Assembly (NCBI GenBank): GCA_900660155.1
Contig: CABFPE010000122.1
Coordinates: forward strand, 1,162,218-1,226,217
DNA: 64,000 bases
DNA from: Hofstenia miamia
Lineage: Eukaryota > Xenacoelomorpha > Acoela > Hofsteniidae
Direction: 5' to 3'
This document shows positions 10,601 to 22,960 of this stretch, piece by piece. Position 1 is the stretch's first letter; each line of letters opens with the position of its first letter. Position numbers and translations under genes: made by a program. Under the pieces are notes generated by a model. The model worked only from the letters and a program-made list of their open reading frames with translations, searched no databases and was not told the origin of the DNA.

Positions 10601-11430
10601 TAAGGGGGGGGGCACCACAGTGATATTCATGGCTAAATTTTCAATGACACTTCGCTTTGAATAAAAAATTGAAGTTGGTTTGAACACTTAGATTTCAATG
10701 TTAAAATATATTTTTACTAATTTTTCTTTTTCTAATAACATTTTACTTCTGTACAGATGTGTCAAGACATGAAAACCCATGTAAATTATTCATAAGTTGT
10801 CTTTCAATTAACAATGAATACTGGAAGTACTTGTCATAAAATATGCGGCAGCTAACATTTTTGCTTTATTAGAACTCAAAATCTGAACAAAAATGTTTCC
10901 TGCTAAGTGGCATATAATGGATGAAATAAAAGGCAATAAAGGGGTTTGGATTTAGAGGCAAAGATTCTAAGGCTAACAATTTTCAGCACAGAAGTTTTAG
11001 AGATAAACTTCATGACCCAAATTTTATGCAGAGAAGAATAGCCATAGAGTGCCTCTTTTTATGCAATCATTTAAATATATTCTGCATGTAGTCAAAAGTT
11101 GAGGGATGGCCACACATGACACTTCAACACTTTCATTCATATGTGCTCCATAAATTCATGAAAACATTTAAAATCCAGATTCAGTAATGCTGAAATAGTC
11201 TTATAGGAGATAACATTGAGCATGGCTTTTCAAATGTTGGCATTGTTTTCATCACAAATTGCTCTCATGAATGCTAACTTTCTAAGCTAAATGTAATTAA
11301 AGTTAAAATAGAAAAACTGAAACAAAATAGACTGGAAACCATATTTCTATTGAGTAGGCTTGGTAGTGAGCAAATGATACCTTTCATAATGCATTTAATT
11401 ATAAATGCATGCAAAAAAGTTTTCAACCTT
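7477..11430. other. gene-poor AT-rich stretch
   Basis: No exon with convincing coding character was found on either strand. The start of the stretch would contain the promoter of the MRPS18C/VPS37A unit, but no motif can be named. An (AT)n tract lies at about 7608-7641 and a poly-G run at about 10603-10610. Short frames around 7918-8500 lack family motifs and plausible splice sites. Confidence 0.6.
7608..7641. repeat. (AT)n microsatellite
   Basis: An uninterrupted run of TA dinucleotides. Similar tracts occur at about 15865-15914 (with an N), 38612-38640, 41030-41052, 48172-48232, 50866-50918 and 60168-60196. Confidence 0.9.
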
Positions 11431-11691
11431 AATATTGTTTTGGTTGTATTTCAATAGGACAAAAATTTGTGTTGCCTAATAAGTTTGGCATGCAGAGATT
11501 TCACTAAAAAATGTTTCACTCAATTGTATTTTTTATCCAAAAGATATTTCAATCAAAGACATGTTTCACTCAATTCACTTCTCTCTCAATAGGAAGTTTC
11601 ACTTAATTTACATTTCACTCAAAATGATGTTTCACTCAATGACAGGTTCACTCAATTTTAGCCGTGTTTTCAAAACTCGTCATTTGCATAT

Positions 11692-12418
11692 CATGGCCGA
11701 AGTTCTGACAACCAAACGAGGTAGCAAAAAGCTCTCTATAATAACAACTTTTCTCATTTGCACTTTGCAAAAAATGGAAAAAGATATTGGAAATGTTCCT
11801 TTGAGGGCTGCAAAGCCCGTTTAATTTCAGATTTAAATTATGCTATAAGGTAAATGCATTAAAACGCGTTTTTAACAATTATGTTATTCACATTATTTAA
11901 TGTGCTTTAATATATTCTAATATGGTATTAAATTTTAATTCAGAATACTACTCCAAATGAAAATAGCATTAAGAGAATATTTGATTAATTTTTAATAACG
12001 GTTTAAAGTTACATATGCCAAATGAATTAATTTAGTTCTGAAAGTGGAATACATATTCATGCTGCACCTCATGCAGAAATTATAAGAGCAACAATTGCTC
12101 GGCAACATATGAGCAACAGTATAAAACATAATCCTTCCCAGATTCCCAGTATGATTCTCTTTATCAATTTATCTAGAAAATATAAAAATGAATAAATATT
12201 TATATTACAGTGTTATCGTATTGAGTACTGATTCTTTGCAATTTATATTATTTTAGGACAAGTATACCGCAACGTATCTGCATCTTTAGTCCAAGATGTT
12301 GCAGTACATCTAACGCCAATGTCAATGGCATCAAGGGCATTAGGCTCTTTAAAGCAAAAGTCTTATCCCGCACTTCCTCTAAATGCTACTAGTTTGATCA
12401 TACCACCAGAGTATAGAG
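11692..12418 (+). pseudogene. FLYWCH-finger transposon protein, fragmentary
   Basis: The finger begins EVLTTKRGSKKLS (about 11700-11738). It continues in the next frame as NGKRYWKCSFEGCKARLIS (about 11774-11830), showing the family YWxC and CxxC-type spacing, so one frame change lies in the adenine run at about 11768-11773. A histidine-rich piece, ESGIHIHAAPHAEIIRA (about 12040-12090), corresponds to the H-x-H part of the finger. A last segment after a ttttag acceptor-like site (about 12257-12418) ends KSYPALPLNATSLIIPPEYR, which is the conserved 'P.LP.s...l.IP..y' region that follows FLYWCH fingers in MULE-type proteins. Frame changes and missing parts make it non-coding today. Confidence 0.6.
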
Positions 12419-13112
12419 TGAACAAGCAGGCACTTTTTCATATACATAAATTTACAATATTCTTTCTGCAATTTTAAACTAATTCTTAATCCTACCTGTA
12501 CTCCTGAGAAATTGTATATATCTANATTCAGAATACTACTCCCAATGAAAATAGCATTAAGAGAATTTTTGATTAATTTTTCATAATGGTTTAAAATAAC
12601 ATATGCCAAATGAATTAATTTAGTTCTGAAAGTGGAATACATATTCATGCTGCACCTCATGCAGAAATCATAAGAGCAACAATTGCTTGGCAACATATGA
12701 GCAACAGTATAAAACATAATCCTTCCCAGATTCCCAGTATGATTCTCTTTATCAATTTATCTAGAAAATATAAAAATGAATAAATATTTATATTACAGTG
12801 TTATCGTATTGAGTACTGATTCTTTGCAATTTATATTATTTTAGGACAAGTATACCGCAACGTATCTGCATCTTTAGTCCAAGATGTTGCAGTACATCTA
12901 ACGCCAATGTCAATGGCATCAAGGGCATTAGGCTCTTTAAAGCAAAAGTCTTATCCCACACTTCCTCTAAATGCTACTAGTTTGATCATACCACCAGAGT
13001 ATAGAGTGAACAAGCAGGCACTTTTTCATATACATAAATTTACAATATTCTTTCTGCAATTTTAAACTAATTCTTAATCCTACCTGTACTCCTGAGAAAT
13101 TGTATATATCTA
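11938..13112. repeat. 587-bp direct duplication joined by an N (assembly artefact likely)
   Basis: Positions 11938-12524 and 12526-13112 are the same sequence with a constant offset of 588 and only a few differences. They are separated by a single N at 12525. The simplest reading is two overlapping contig ends (perhaps two haplotypes) that were abutted and not merged. The first copy is preceded by unique sequence holding the FLYWCH finger; the second is followed by the right part of the element. Confidence 0.8.
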
Positions 13113-13849
13113 CAAAAGTAGATTTTGTAGAGAATCACAAAAACTATGAAATTCAGATTTTTGGTGAATTATTTACCAATAGTTTTGGCTTGGAACAACA
13201 TTACATATACTAATATACTATATTGGTGGAAAAAAAGGTTGGCATAACAACCAGATAATCAAAGGATACACTGTAGCAAGAAAGAGTTCCAAGGCGATCT
13301 TAATTTAAGGTTAAAAACAAAGGCACTAAATATTTAATGTTAAAAAGTCAAAGGCATTAGATATTTAATGATGAAAAGTCCACCTGGTTTTCATAAGAAT
13401 TGCTAGCACTATAATATAAATTTTTCTGATGATACTAAATCTCTATGACTTTGATTGAACCTGATGAATTTTATTGAATGAATGCTTTGAATTTCCAACA
13501 GAATAATGAAACTTGCCAATTAAAAGTAGTTGGTAGTTGACAATACATCTAATTGTTCAATTTTTAAACTTTAATTACATTTGAACATTGAATATGAAGC
13601 TTGATTCACAATCAACTTTTTCACAGTTGTCAAGGCTAATTTTTTGACAATAACTGAATTTCAACTATTATTGAATTGAGTGAACCATGCATTGAGTGAA
13701 AGATGATGTTGAGTAAAAAATGAATTGAACTAAACATCCTATTGAGTGAAAGATGGCATTGAGTGAAAGATGGTATTGAGTGAAACATACCATTGAGTTA
13801 AAGAGCTTTGAGTGAAAACTCTGTTGATCATAAGTTTAATGTATTACTC

Positions 13850-15371
13850 TAGTGAAGTTCTATAGGTGGCTATTTTACAGGTAAAAAAGTAATGGATCAG
13901 GTAAATTAAAATAAATATTGCCAAATAAAATTCAATATTGCCATTACAAAAAACAATGTTGCAACTTAAAAAAAAATTATTTTTCTTTAAATCAATTTTT
14001 TTGTTAAAGTTCTCTTTTTGTATTTTTATGTCATACCTTGTAATATTTTCATAGAATTTGCACTGCTCAAGTTAATTTTGGAACCTTATTTTCTTATATA
14101 AAGCTGTATAATTTTGCTTATAAATAATGTAGATTATATTGAATATTCTAATGCAAAATGCTGCATTTTACTTCAAATACTACTTCAGGTAATAATGCCA
14201 CCAGATTTTCAAGTTTAAAACACTATTATTTTGCTTAAAGCTTTGATGTTTTTGTGAACTATTTGTGCTTGTAAATATATTGTTCTGTTCTCTTCCATCC
14301 TAAATTGCTTTAGTTGTACTTCATCCCTTGCTATGAAATACTATTTGACTAAACATTTTTGCTATTGACCAGTGGTGGAATGATAACACACTCATTTTGA
14401 CTGAGAGATTGCTGGTTTGAGTCCAGCCTGTTCAATAGACCTCAAGGTTCTTCTGTACATATTTTTTTTCAAATATTCAATCACATTTCATTTCAAAAAT
14501 TAAATAAAGTTACTGGATATGTAATTTAACCACTAGTATTAAATATTAATAGAATATAATGAAGAGCTGTAAAGGTAAGCAAATCATGTTAAGAGTGAGA
14601 TCACAAACTCTCTAAAACTGAAATGCTAGCAATTCTATACAATAATAATAATAATTATTATTATTATTATCATTATTATTATAGCTATATAAACTTAATC
14701 AAACTCATTGCCTTTTAATTTTGAGAATACTGTTTTAAGCAGTATTAAACAAAATAATACTATTTTAAACTTGAAATCCTGATTCTAATATTGCCTGAAC
14801 TAGAATTAAGCAAAATAATAGTGTTTTAAACTTGAAAATCAGGTGGCAATATTACCTGCAGCAGTATTATGCTTAATAATAGTGTTTTAAACTTGAAAGC
14901 AGGTGGCAATATTACTTGAAGCAGTATTATGATTAATAATGGTGTTTTAAACTTGAAAATCAGGTGGCAATATTACCTGAAGCAGTATTATGATTAATAA
15001 TGCTGTTTTAAACTTGAAAATCAAGTGACAATATTACCTGAAATAGTATTTGAAGTAAAACACAGCATTTTGCATTAGAAGACCAAACTTCAATATAACC
15101 TACATTATTTATAATCAAAATTATACAGCTTTATATTAGAAAATCAGGCTCCAACATTAACTTGAGCAGTGCAAATTCTACAATGTAAGATGTAAAAATA
15201 CATAAAGAGCACTGTAACAAAAAAATTGATTTAAAAAAAATAACAATTTTTTTAAGAGGCAACATTGTTTTTTATAATGGCAATATTGAATTCTATTTGG
15301 CAATATTAATTTTAATTTACCTGATCCATTGGTTTTCTACCTGTAAAATAGCCACCTATAGAGCTTCACTA
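13850..15371. mobile_element. fold-back element with about 360-bp inverted arms
   Basis: The left arm (13850-14216) and right arm (about 15008-15371) are imperfect inverted copies. The outer ends read TAGTGAAGTTCTATAGGTGG and, inverted, TAGTGAAGCTCTATAGGTGG. Inside the right arm lie about five direct repeats of a 65-67-bp unit (about 14715-15050) with the shared core GGTAATATTGCCACCTGATT on the minus strand; the left arm has one copy. No coding capacity and no clear target duplication were seen. It is a non-autonomous DNA element of uncertain superfamily. Confidence 0.7.
14641..14685. repeat. (AAT)n/(ATT)n compound microsatellite
   Basis: An (AAT)n run switches to (ATT)n, making a short palindrome in the middle of the fold-back element. 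Similar trinucleotide tracts lie at about 30604-30629 and 61795-61880. Confidence 0.85.
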
Positions 15372-15864
15372 TGGTTAATGTATTTGATTTTTCCTGTCAT
15401 ATATTTTGTAAGCAAAATGTCCTTAACTTCCTCATAATAAAGCTATTTCAACAGTTTTGGGATTATTTTATGTGGCTTTTGTATTTCAAAGCAAAGATTC
15501 AAGTTTCTAATAATAAACAAAATTTGACTGATTTATTAAAAAAAAAGTCATAGCTTGAGAAATTAGGCAACCCCTGGAAATTTTCATCTGAACAGTAAAA
15601 GATTAACAACCCAAAGGTTAAGGATTGCTGGCTTAGGGCATTGTAAGGCACTGATAATGAGGAAATATATTCAATAGTCTTATTATTTAATTACCCTGTA
15701 CTATTCAAAATCAGTCACTTATTCTGTGTGTTCTAATAACACATATGTTATCTTTTTTTTAAACTTAATCCCTACATTTGATTCATTCAGTTATTTAAGT
15801 CATTTGCAATATTTTTTTCAAGAAAATTATAAAGTTAAAAATTGCTTCTAACTAAAGCAGATAT

Positions 15865-15869
15865 AATAT

Positions 15870-15914
<45 letters not shown>
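15865..15914. repeat. (TA)n tract ending at an N
   Basis: A long TA run stops at the unresolved base at 15915. This is probably a collapsed or unsequenced microsatellite at a contig join. Confidence 0.85.
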
Positions 15915-17217
15915 NATAAATATCCCTATCATTTACAACAGTTCATTTGAACAAGCCAAGGAAGATCACTCTTTGAAAATCATGAGCTCAAGATATATTA
16001 CAATTAATCCTATAGATGATTAAGTAATAATAGCAAAAAACAGAAAGCTGTTTTTTTATTTTTGAATTTTTTAAATTTTTCTTCCAATACTAAATGATAT
16101 TTAGTTAAATTACATATAAACACAATTTGATGCAAATGTATTTTGTACATTATGTTTTTATAATTTAAAAAATCTTTGTTTGTAAATAAAATGTAATTGC
16201 AGAATAACAGTGAATGCTAATTCATATTGAGAATTATTGATTTTGAGAAATCTGTTGAGTTAATGTATGTGGTCTTTCTGTTATTTGCATTGCAACAGCA
16301 TTCATCTAAACATAAAACAGTTAAACTTAATTTATAAAAAATAATATAAATTGACCAATAATTTGATCTGAAAAATTAAAATATTAAAACCATAGAATAA
16401 TTGTAGAAATTTTTCAACTACATTATATTATACATTTTTATATTACTGTAGAATAAAGTGGTAGTTGGTTGTTATTTATCAGCCAGATAATGTGCTTTTC
16501 TTCATGTTCACTAGTGCCTAGTTGTTTGTATGTTTGTACATATTGTTAATATGATTGTATATAAGACACAAATTGTTACTTAGTTAAAATCACTGTTGGT
16601 CTAGTTAATGTTCACCTAAGCAACCTTCTGCTTTGACATTAAATCCTCTGGCACAGTTCTCTCTAGATTCAACCCATGTAACATCAGGGGCATGAACTAG
16701 TGTGAATAGTACTAAGGAAATTAATGTCATGGCAGAAGGTTGCAAGAGTGACCATCATTTTGAGTGGCCATGATTCTAGCCAAAATATGCAAAAAGAAAA
16801 AACATTGGTAATTCATCCATGCAGCAAGTAACTGTTTAGATCCACTAAGCAGGATGACCAATTCATATGACATCATGCCAGAGTGATATCAAAGATATGA
16901 GGTTTGGCAACTTGTTTGAATGGTGCTACCCTATTTTCTCACATGTTATTATCTATCTCAATAAACCATCTCAGTTGTTTTCTTAGGTCTCAGTTCATGT
17001 ATAAATAGCATGTAATTACCATGCATTTTTGCTAGCCAATGGCATAATTTAACTACAGTGTAATAAATTATAGGTGTCTGTTCATGATGCATTTGAAAGA
17101 TAGGTTTGTTATAACTACAGGTAGCTGTAATGCAGTCCACTATTTGGGCTGCCTTAGTCTAAAAACAAGTTGTTGTCCCTAGATCAGAGGAGTAACTCCC
17201 TAATTACTGCTGGAAAC

Positions 17218-20200
17218 TTAAGCAATTATTAGCTTTGACAATTCTTCTATCATTTCAATGGTGAGAATGTCATCCCAACTGATGATATTGGGGTACTGGG
17301 GCTTTTTTATCACCTGCATCAAGGGTTTGAGTTGTGTAACTACCTCATCATTTAGACTGAAAAACTGGAGACTTGGCAAATAAGAATTGATGGGCAGCTT
17401 CATTGAAGATTATTGTGTATTTGAGTGAAAGTATTGAAAAATCATTCATATAATCAAAAACCTTTAAGTGCCACCATTAAAGTCATTAACACATCAGTGT
17501 CTAATGTATGAGCATCACTCAAACTGATTTACATATCAAGATAAAAGTGAATGAACACCTCTCTTAGCAACTACATTTGAGTCACATGGTCCACAAACAG
17601 CAAACAAAACTTGGTAACTTGTTGAAGAGTAATCTTATCTGGATAGAAACATCTGCATGTAACATGGTGATGATCTCAATGCACTTTGACACATCATAAT
17701 ATCTGGTTTTTGATTCTATGTTGTTGATCCACATGAGATCTCCAGCAACCTGAAAAATGATGAGGACCTGCTGGGTCCTCTGTAGTATCTTGTCACAGAT
17801 CTTTTGTAATTGTTGTGTAAGGGTTGCCCCTTCTGAAAAATGTCTCTGATGGTAAGTTTTCCATCATTAAAGACTCTCTCAGGATTGCCATCTTGGATAA
17901 GTTTCTCCTTTACTGCCTTATACTTGGGTGTTTGGCTAAGTGACTTGACTTCAGTGCTGCTGATAATGTAGTTCAATTTGTTGGGTAAGTTTGCTGAGAG
18001 CTTTTTCTTTCCTTTTCTTACTTACCAAGATGGGAAGATGAGAGGGGTTTCAATGCATAGTGGTGTTATACATAATAGGTTGTTTTGTTCTGCATGGTTT
18101 TCAATGCTAGGCAAGTCTATTTTATTGAGAAAGATGGCTGCTCCTATGGTGATGGGCTAATTGATCTTCACATTTCCTATGGTGTACCAGAATTTTCCTA
18201 TGAGTCTGTGAGCTCCTAATTTATTGATCTGGCTGGTAGTGACATTGACTTGAGCTGGCTTGCATTCTAGGTCCATATCCAGTTGTCACCCTAGTGATTG
18301 TAGAAGCACTAGCTTTCTTTTGAGAACATCTCTGTAAGGCACCATTTTATACAGCCTAAGATATCTTTGTTTTTATTAGGTTCAATGATTTGCTCCAGGA
18401 TAGTGAGGATTTCTTTGAATTCTTCAGTCTTGTGTTCAATTGTGAGTATGTGTTCATCCTTAGTGATTGACCACTGTGATGTTGGCCAAGGGGATGAGGT
18501 AGGACCTGCAAAATTTTCAAGATTGATGGCTTCAATCAGTGCTCTTGTATTGCTGAGGTAGCCAAGAGTTCTTTCTCTCTGTAANCTAATGTATGAGCAT
18601 CACTCAAACTGATTTACATATCAAGATAAAAGTGAATGAACACCTCTCTTAGCAACTACATTTGAGTCACATGGTCCACAAACAGCAAACAAAACTTGGT
18701 AACTTGTTGAAGAGTAATCTTATCTGGATAGAAACATCTGCATGTAACATGGTGATGATCTCAATGCACTTTGACACATCATAATATCTGGTTTTTGATT
18801 CTATGTTGTTGATCCACATGAGATCTCCAGCAACCTGAAAAATGATGAGGACCTGCTGGGTCCTCTGTAGTATCTTGTCACAGATCTTTTGTAATTGTTG
18901 TGTAAGGGTTGCCCCTTCTGAAAAATGTCTCTGATGGTAAGTTTTCCATCATTAAAGACTCTCTCAGGATTGCCATCTTGGATAAGTTTCTCCTTTACTG
19001 CCTTATACTTGGGTGTTTGGCTAAGTGACTTGACTTCAGTGCTGCTGATAATGTAGTTCAATTTGTTGGGTAAGTTTGCTGAGAGCTTTTTCTTTCCTTT
19101 TCTTACTTACCAAGATGGGAAGATGAGAGGGGTTTCAATGCATAGTGGTGTTATACATAATAGGTTGTTTTGTTCTGCATGGTTTTCAATGCTAGGCAAG
19201 TCTATTTTATTGAGAAAGATGGCTGCTCCTATGGTGATGGGCTAATTGATCTTCACATTTCCTATGGTGTACCAGAATTTTCCTATGAGTCTGTGAGCTC
19301 CTAATTTATTGATCTGGCTGGTAGTGACATTGACTTGAGCTGGCTTGCATTCTAGGTCCATATCCAGTTGTCACCCTAGTGATTGTAGAAGCACTAGCTT
19401 TCTTTTGAGAACATCTCTGTAAGGCACCATTTTATACAGCCTAAGATATCTTTGTTTTTATTAGGTTCAATGATTTGCTCCAGGATAGTGAGGATTTCTT
19501 TGAATTCTTCAGTCTTGTGTTCAATTGTGAGTATGTGTTCATCCTTAGTGATTGACCACTGTGATGTTGGCCAAGGGGATGAGGTAGGACCTGCAAAATT
19601 TTCAAGATTGATGGCTTCAATCAGTGCTCTTGTATTGCTGAGGTAGCCAAGAGTTCTTTCTCTCTGTAAAACAGTTTACTTGGTCAAGGATAAGTATGGG
19701 GACCATTTTTCCTTCCTTGCTGATTTGCTGAGGTGTTTCTATTAGTCAACTATAACTGCATTCAGGGTAGTTAAGTTGCTCCAAGTCAAAAAGATCTCAG
19801 ACTTATTGGAGATGTCATAGCATTTCAAGAGTTCAAAGAATTGCAATGTGGACCACAGTAGCTGTTCCATTAATCACTCTGTGCATAGTGGAGCATATTC
19901 CAAATTAAAGATGCTGAATTTGGTATCTGCTGTGGTGCCCTACATATACATTTTTAGTGTGTCAGAAAAAATATTCAGGTCTAATGGACATATGCCTAGC
20001 TTGTTGCAGATCATCATTGGCAACAATCTTCCTGTTGCACACTCACCCCCACCAGTCAGGCATAATATTTTTCAAAGTTTTCCATGGCTCATTTTGTTTA
20101 TCCTGACAACATGGAAACCAGGCACTTATGGAGAAGCATATTCTTTGTTTTCCATGTAATGGGACATATTGCAATTTCATGTGTACATTGCTTCATAAAC

Positions 20201-20640
20201 TTCTCATAAGTTGGTTTTTCCAAAGGCAGCTTTAATTGCAGGGCTTGAGTGAGAAAGATGGATAAGAACCATACTGCCCCTCTTAAATAATGTCAGGTGT
20301 AGCATTTTCTGAAAATAGGTGATCTTTGAAATTCTTTTGGTCCTGTGCTTCATAAGACAGATGGAGTTCACCTAATAGGCACTCAACAGATCTATCATAC
20401 TGTGAGGACAGGCTTTTTATATTGATAGGTGGCCACTCTTTTTTGGGATGTCTTTCTGTCTTGAAGTTGGCCCAGACTTCCTGGATTTCTTGTAGAGTTA
20501 CTTCATTCTGGAAGAAGGCAAAGCTAGCATGGAGATCAGTAGCTAATGTGAGTCTGGGCATGTTAGGATTGATAAACTCAAGCTTTTGAGCCTGTAGGGC
20601 AGTATCAATGATAAGCTTTTGGTCCACTGCTAAACTGTGT
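17218..20640 (-). pseudogene. left arm of the LTR fossil: 3' open-frame region
   Basis: Minus-strand remnants of the region that lies downstream of integrase in this element. They have the same content as 26347-28360 in the right arm, for example a frame at 20283-20627. The product is not recognised. Its position after integrase would suit an additional ORF (env-like or other), but no diagnostic motif was seen. Broken. Confidence 0.5.
17501..19669. repeat. 1084-bp direct duplication joined by an N (assembly artefact likely)
   Basis: Positions 17501-18584 and 18586-19669 are the same sequence, apparently without differences over the parts compared, with an N at 18585 between them. The inverted partner region at about 26900-28380 contains this segment once. 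Two unmerged overlapping contig ends explain this better than a biological tandem duplication. Confidence 0.85.
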
Positions 20641-21158
20641 TGGTATGTATTTGCACATCAGGAGATCTGTATGTATGAGTTTGGTGACTGATATAATATT
20701 CATGTGATAAATGTTGATAGATCTTCCTTGTAAAATGTAAACTTTCAATTGCATTGGGGATGTCATCCTCATACTCCTCTTGCAGTATCATAACTAGATG
20801 GATCTTTTTTATCTTGGCCATGTGATATGTGATATCTATGTGTTCCATAATGTTTTGCTGTTGGACTGCTTGAACTTAAAGTAATAAATAACTACCCAAT
20901 TTTTGAAATTGATATTTTCACATTTGAAGTTTTTGATGTCTCTCCAGTTGTTTAGGAATTTGCATAAGTGAGTTATCATAAAATCTTCATCAAAGGAGGT
21001 ATGTATAGTACTCATCCAGTAATAACTGATTAGTTCTTCATGCATCTTAGAATTATAACAAATTATTGTGTTGATTCTCAGCATCCACATTAAATTGTAT
21101 TATGTCAATTGAGCATGTAAGTTTCTTTACATTGAATTTCCTTTGTAACTGGTTCTTA

Positions 21159-22294
21159 GGGTGCATTCACACAGAAAGATTGTGCTTGCTAGAGCAAGCT
21201 TTTGGCGTTCACACAGAAAGCAAGCTTGCACTAGCTTTAAATCTTGGGTATTCACACAGAGAGATTGTGATATTTTCTAGCAATGTATTAAAGCCAGAGT
21301 GTTCATACAGTGTGGTTGTGCTTGCAATATTTTCTAGCAATGTATTAAAGCCAGGGTGTTCACACAGCGTGATTGTGTGAGCTTGGGCTTGCTAGAGATT
21401 TAAACAGTTGAGTTACTTATATTTTCTAACACATGTTTAAAGATAGTTCTATTCACACAGTGTGTGATTGTAAAAGATTGTAAATTTGATTTTAAACATG
21501 CTAAATATTTTTGACAATGACATCTCCCAATAATTTAAATTAATGCCAAAAAAAGTATGCATAATGTATTTAGTTTCAAATTATTATTTAATATTATCAC
21601 AAAAATGGTATTATTAAACATATTTGTAAAATAGGTTTTGACCACAACATTTTTTATTTATAGCAGTTACTAGTTGAACTATAGTAACTGCTATTAATAA
21701 AAAATGTTTTGATTTCTATATTCTTAAAAATTTGCCTAAATTAGAAAAAGTTTTTTAATTCACCCATAGTTTAGAATTTCAAAAGATATAAATTGCATTA
21801 AGGTTTATCAAATGATTTTCAGTTAGTTATTTACATAAAGATCAAATAAATTGTAATAATGTTTACATATTAAAAATTATCCACTTTGATTCGCTCAAAT
21901 GCAATAAAATATAACAATGTGTGGAGAATATTGTTGAATATTTTCCTAATAGCAATTAACAGCTCATGTTCTGTGTGAACACTCTCATATTAATACATTG
22001 CTAGAAATCTATCACAAGCACAAGCTTGCTTTCTGTGTGAATTTAGCTATCTTAAAACTTGTGTTAAAAATATAGCAAGCACACACCATCTGTGTGAATG
22101 CTACTATCTTAAAACATGTGTTTAAATTACAAACATGATATTGCAATCTCTCTGTGTAAATACCCTCCTTTATTTCCAGTTGTCTAAATCTCAAGATTGG
22201 CTTTATCACTTGCTTTCTGTGTGAATTCAACTATCTTAAAACATGTGTTAAAAATACAAGTGCTATATTGCCAACTTTCTGTGTGAATGCACCC
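21159..22294. mobile_element. PIF/Harbinger-type MITE, 1136 bp, TTA target duplication
   Basis: The ends are GGGTGCATTCACACAGAAAG and its inverse at 22275-22294. They are flanked by TTA on both sides (21156-21158 and 22295-22297), the 3-bp target typical of PIF/Harbinger. Both terminal thirds carry many irregular copies of TTCACACAG / CTGTGTGAA separated by 40-70 bp. The core (about 21480-21960) is plain AT-rich DNA with no frame. The inverted partner locus in the right arm of the LTR fossil has the same flanks with a single TAA and no insert, so the insertion is directly demonstrated. Confidence 0.85.
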
Positions 22295-22299
22295 TTAGT

Positions 22300-22960
22300 C
22301 TCTTTGGAGATGTTGTCCTGGATAAAACATGTCACCCTTTGAGTAGCTATAAAGTAGGGGTGTAACATTTCTTTGCCAACTTTACACATCTTCTTTCTTC
22401 TGTTTTCTTGGATCTTACAGTGGATGGGATACTGGAGGAATCAAAGGCAAGGACTGGGAGCTGAGGGATACTCTCAAGTCACTGTGGGGGCATTGTACAT
22501 TTCTTAAGTCACTAAATGGTTGCTTATGTTTAATACTAATAGAGTCTATTGTGGGTGCCAGCTCCTCTTGATCATGTGGGAACAGCCTTCTCTCATCTGA
22601 TTTTGATCAGTTACTTGGTGGGGAAATAGGCTAACATCTTGTCCCCTATTTTGCAAGGTTGACAATATAATTTTTTGTTGAAATTACATTTTTGACATAT
22701 GACCAACTGGTTAGTATTATGACATACTGTAAGGTGAACTTCTTGCATCTTATTGATCATGTGGGCTACATATCTCTCCAGGCTTTTGTTGTGATAGTTG
22801 GGAAACATAATTGAAAGTGGCATGCTAGCCTCTTAACCAAAAATGGCGTTGAATGGGCTATCTTTCATTGTAGAGTAGACAGCAGTATTATAAATGTATT
22901 CCATGATATCTATGACATGTCTCCACTGTTTTCCTGCTGCCCTTGACAGCACCACCCATT
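22300..22960 (-). pseudogene. left arm of the LTR fossil: integrase C-terminal segment
   Basis: Inverted copy of about 24870-26040. The shared minus-strand frame at 22611-22823 includes the stretch NYHNKSLERYVAHMINKMQE, also present on the plus strand at 25014 onward. A broken remnant of the integrase C-terminal region. Confidence 0.6.

Larger units (their letters stand above)
11490..13825 (+). mobile_element. DNA transposon remnant carrying a FLYWCH zinc finger
   Basis: Both ends carry many copies of one short motif in opposite orientation. TTTCACTCAAT occurs repeatedly at about 11495-11665, and ATTGAGTGAAA at about 13670-13820, like subterminal transposase binding sites. Between them lies a degraded gene for a FLYWCH finger and the segment that follows it in Mutator-related (MULE) transposon proteins. 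No DDE catalytic core was seen, so the copy is internally deleted. Part of the interior appears twice because of an assembly join at 12525. Confidence 0.6.

Noticed and set aside
17978-19646. Plus-strand frames repeated twice in the left arm of the LTR fossil
   Set aside because: They are antisense shadows of the element's minus-strand sequence, and the repetition comes from the assembly duplication.
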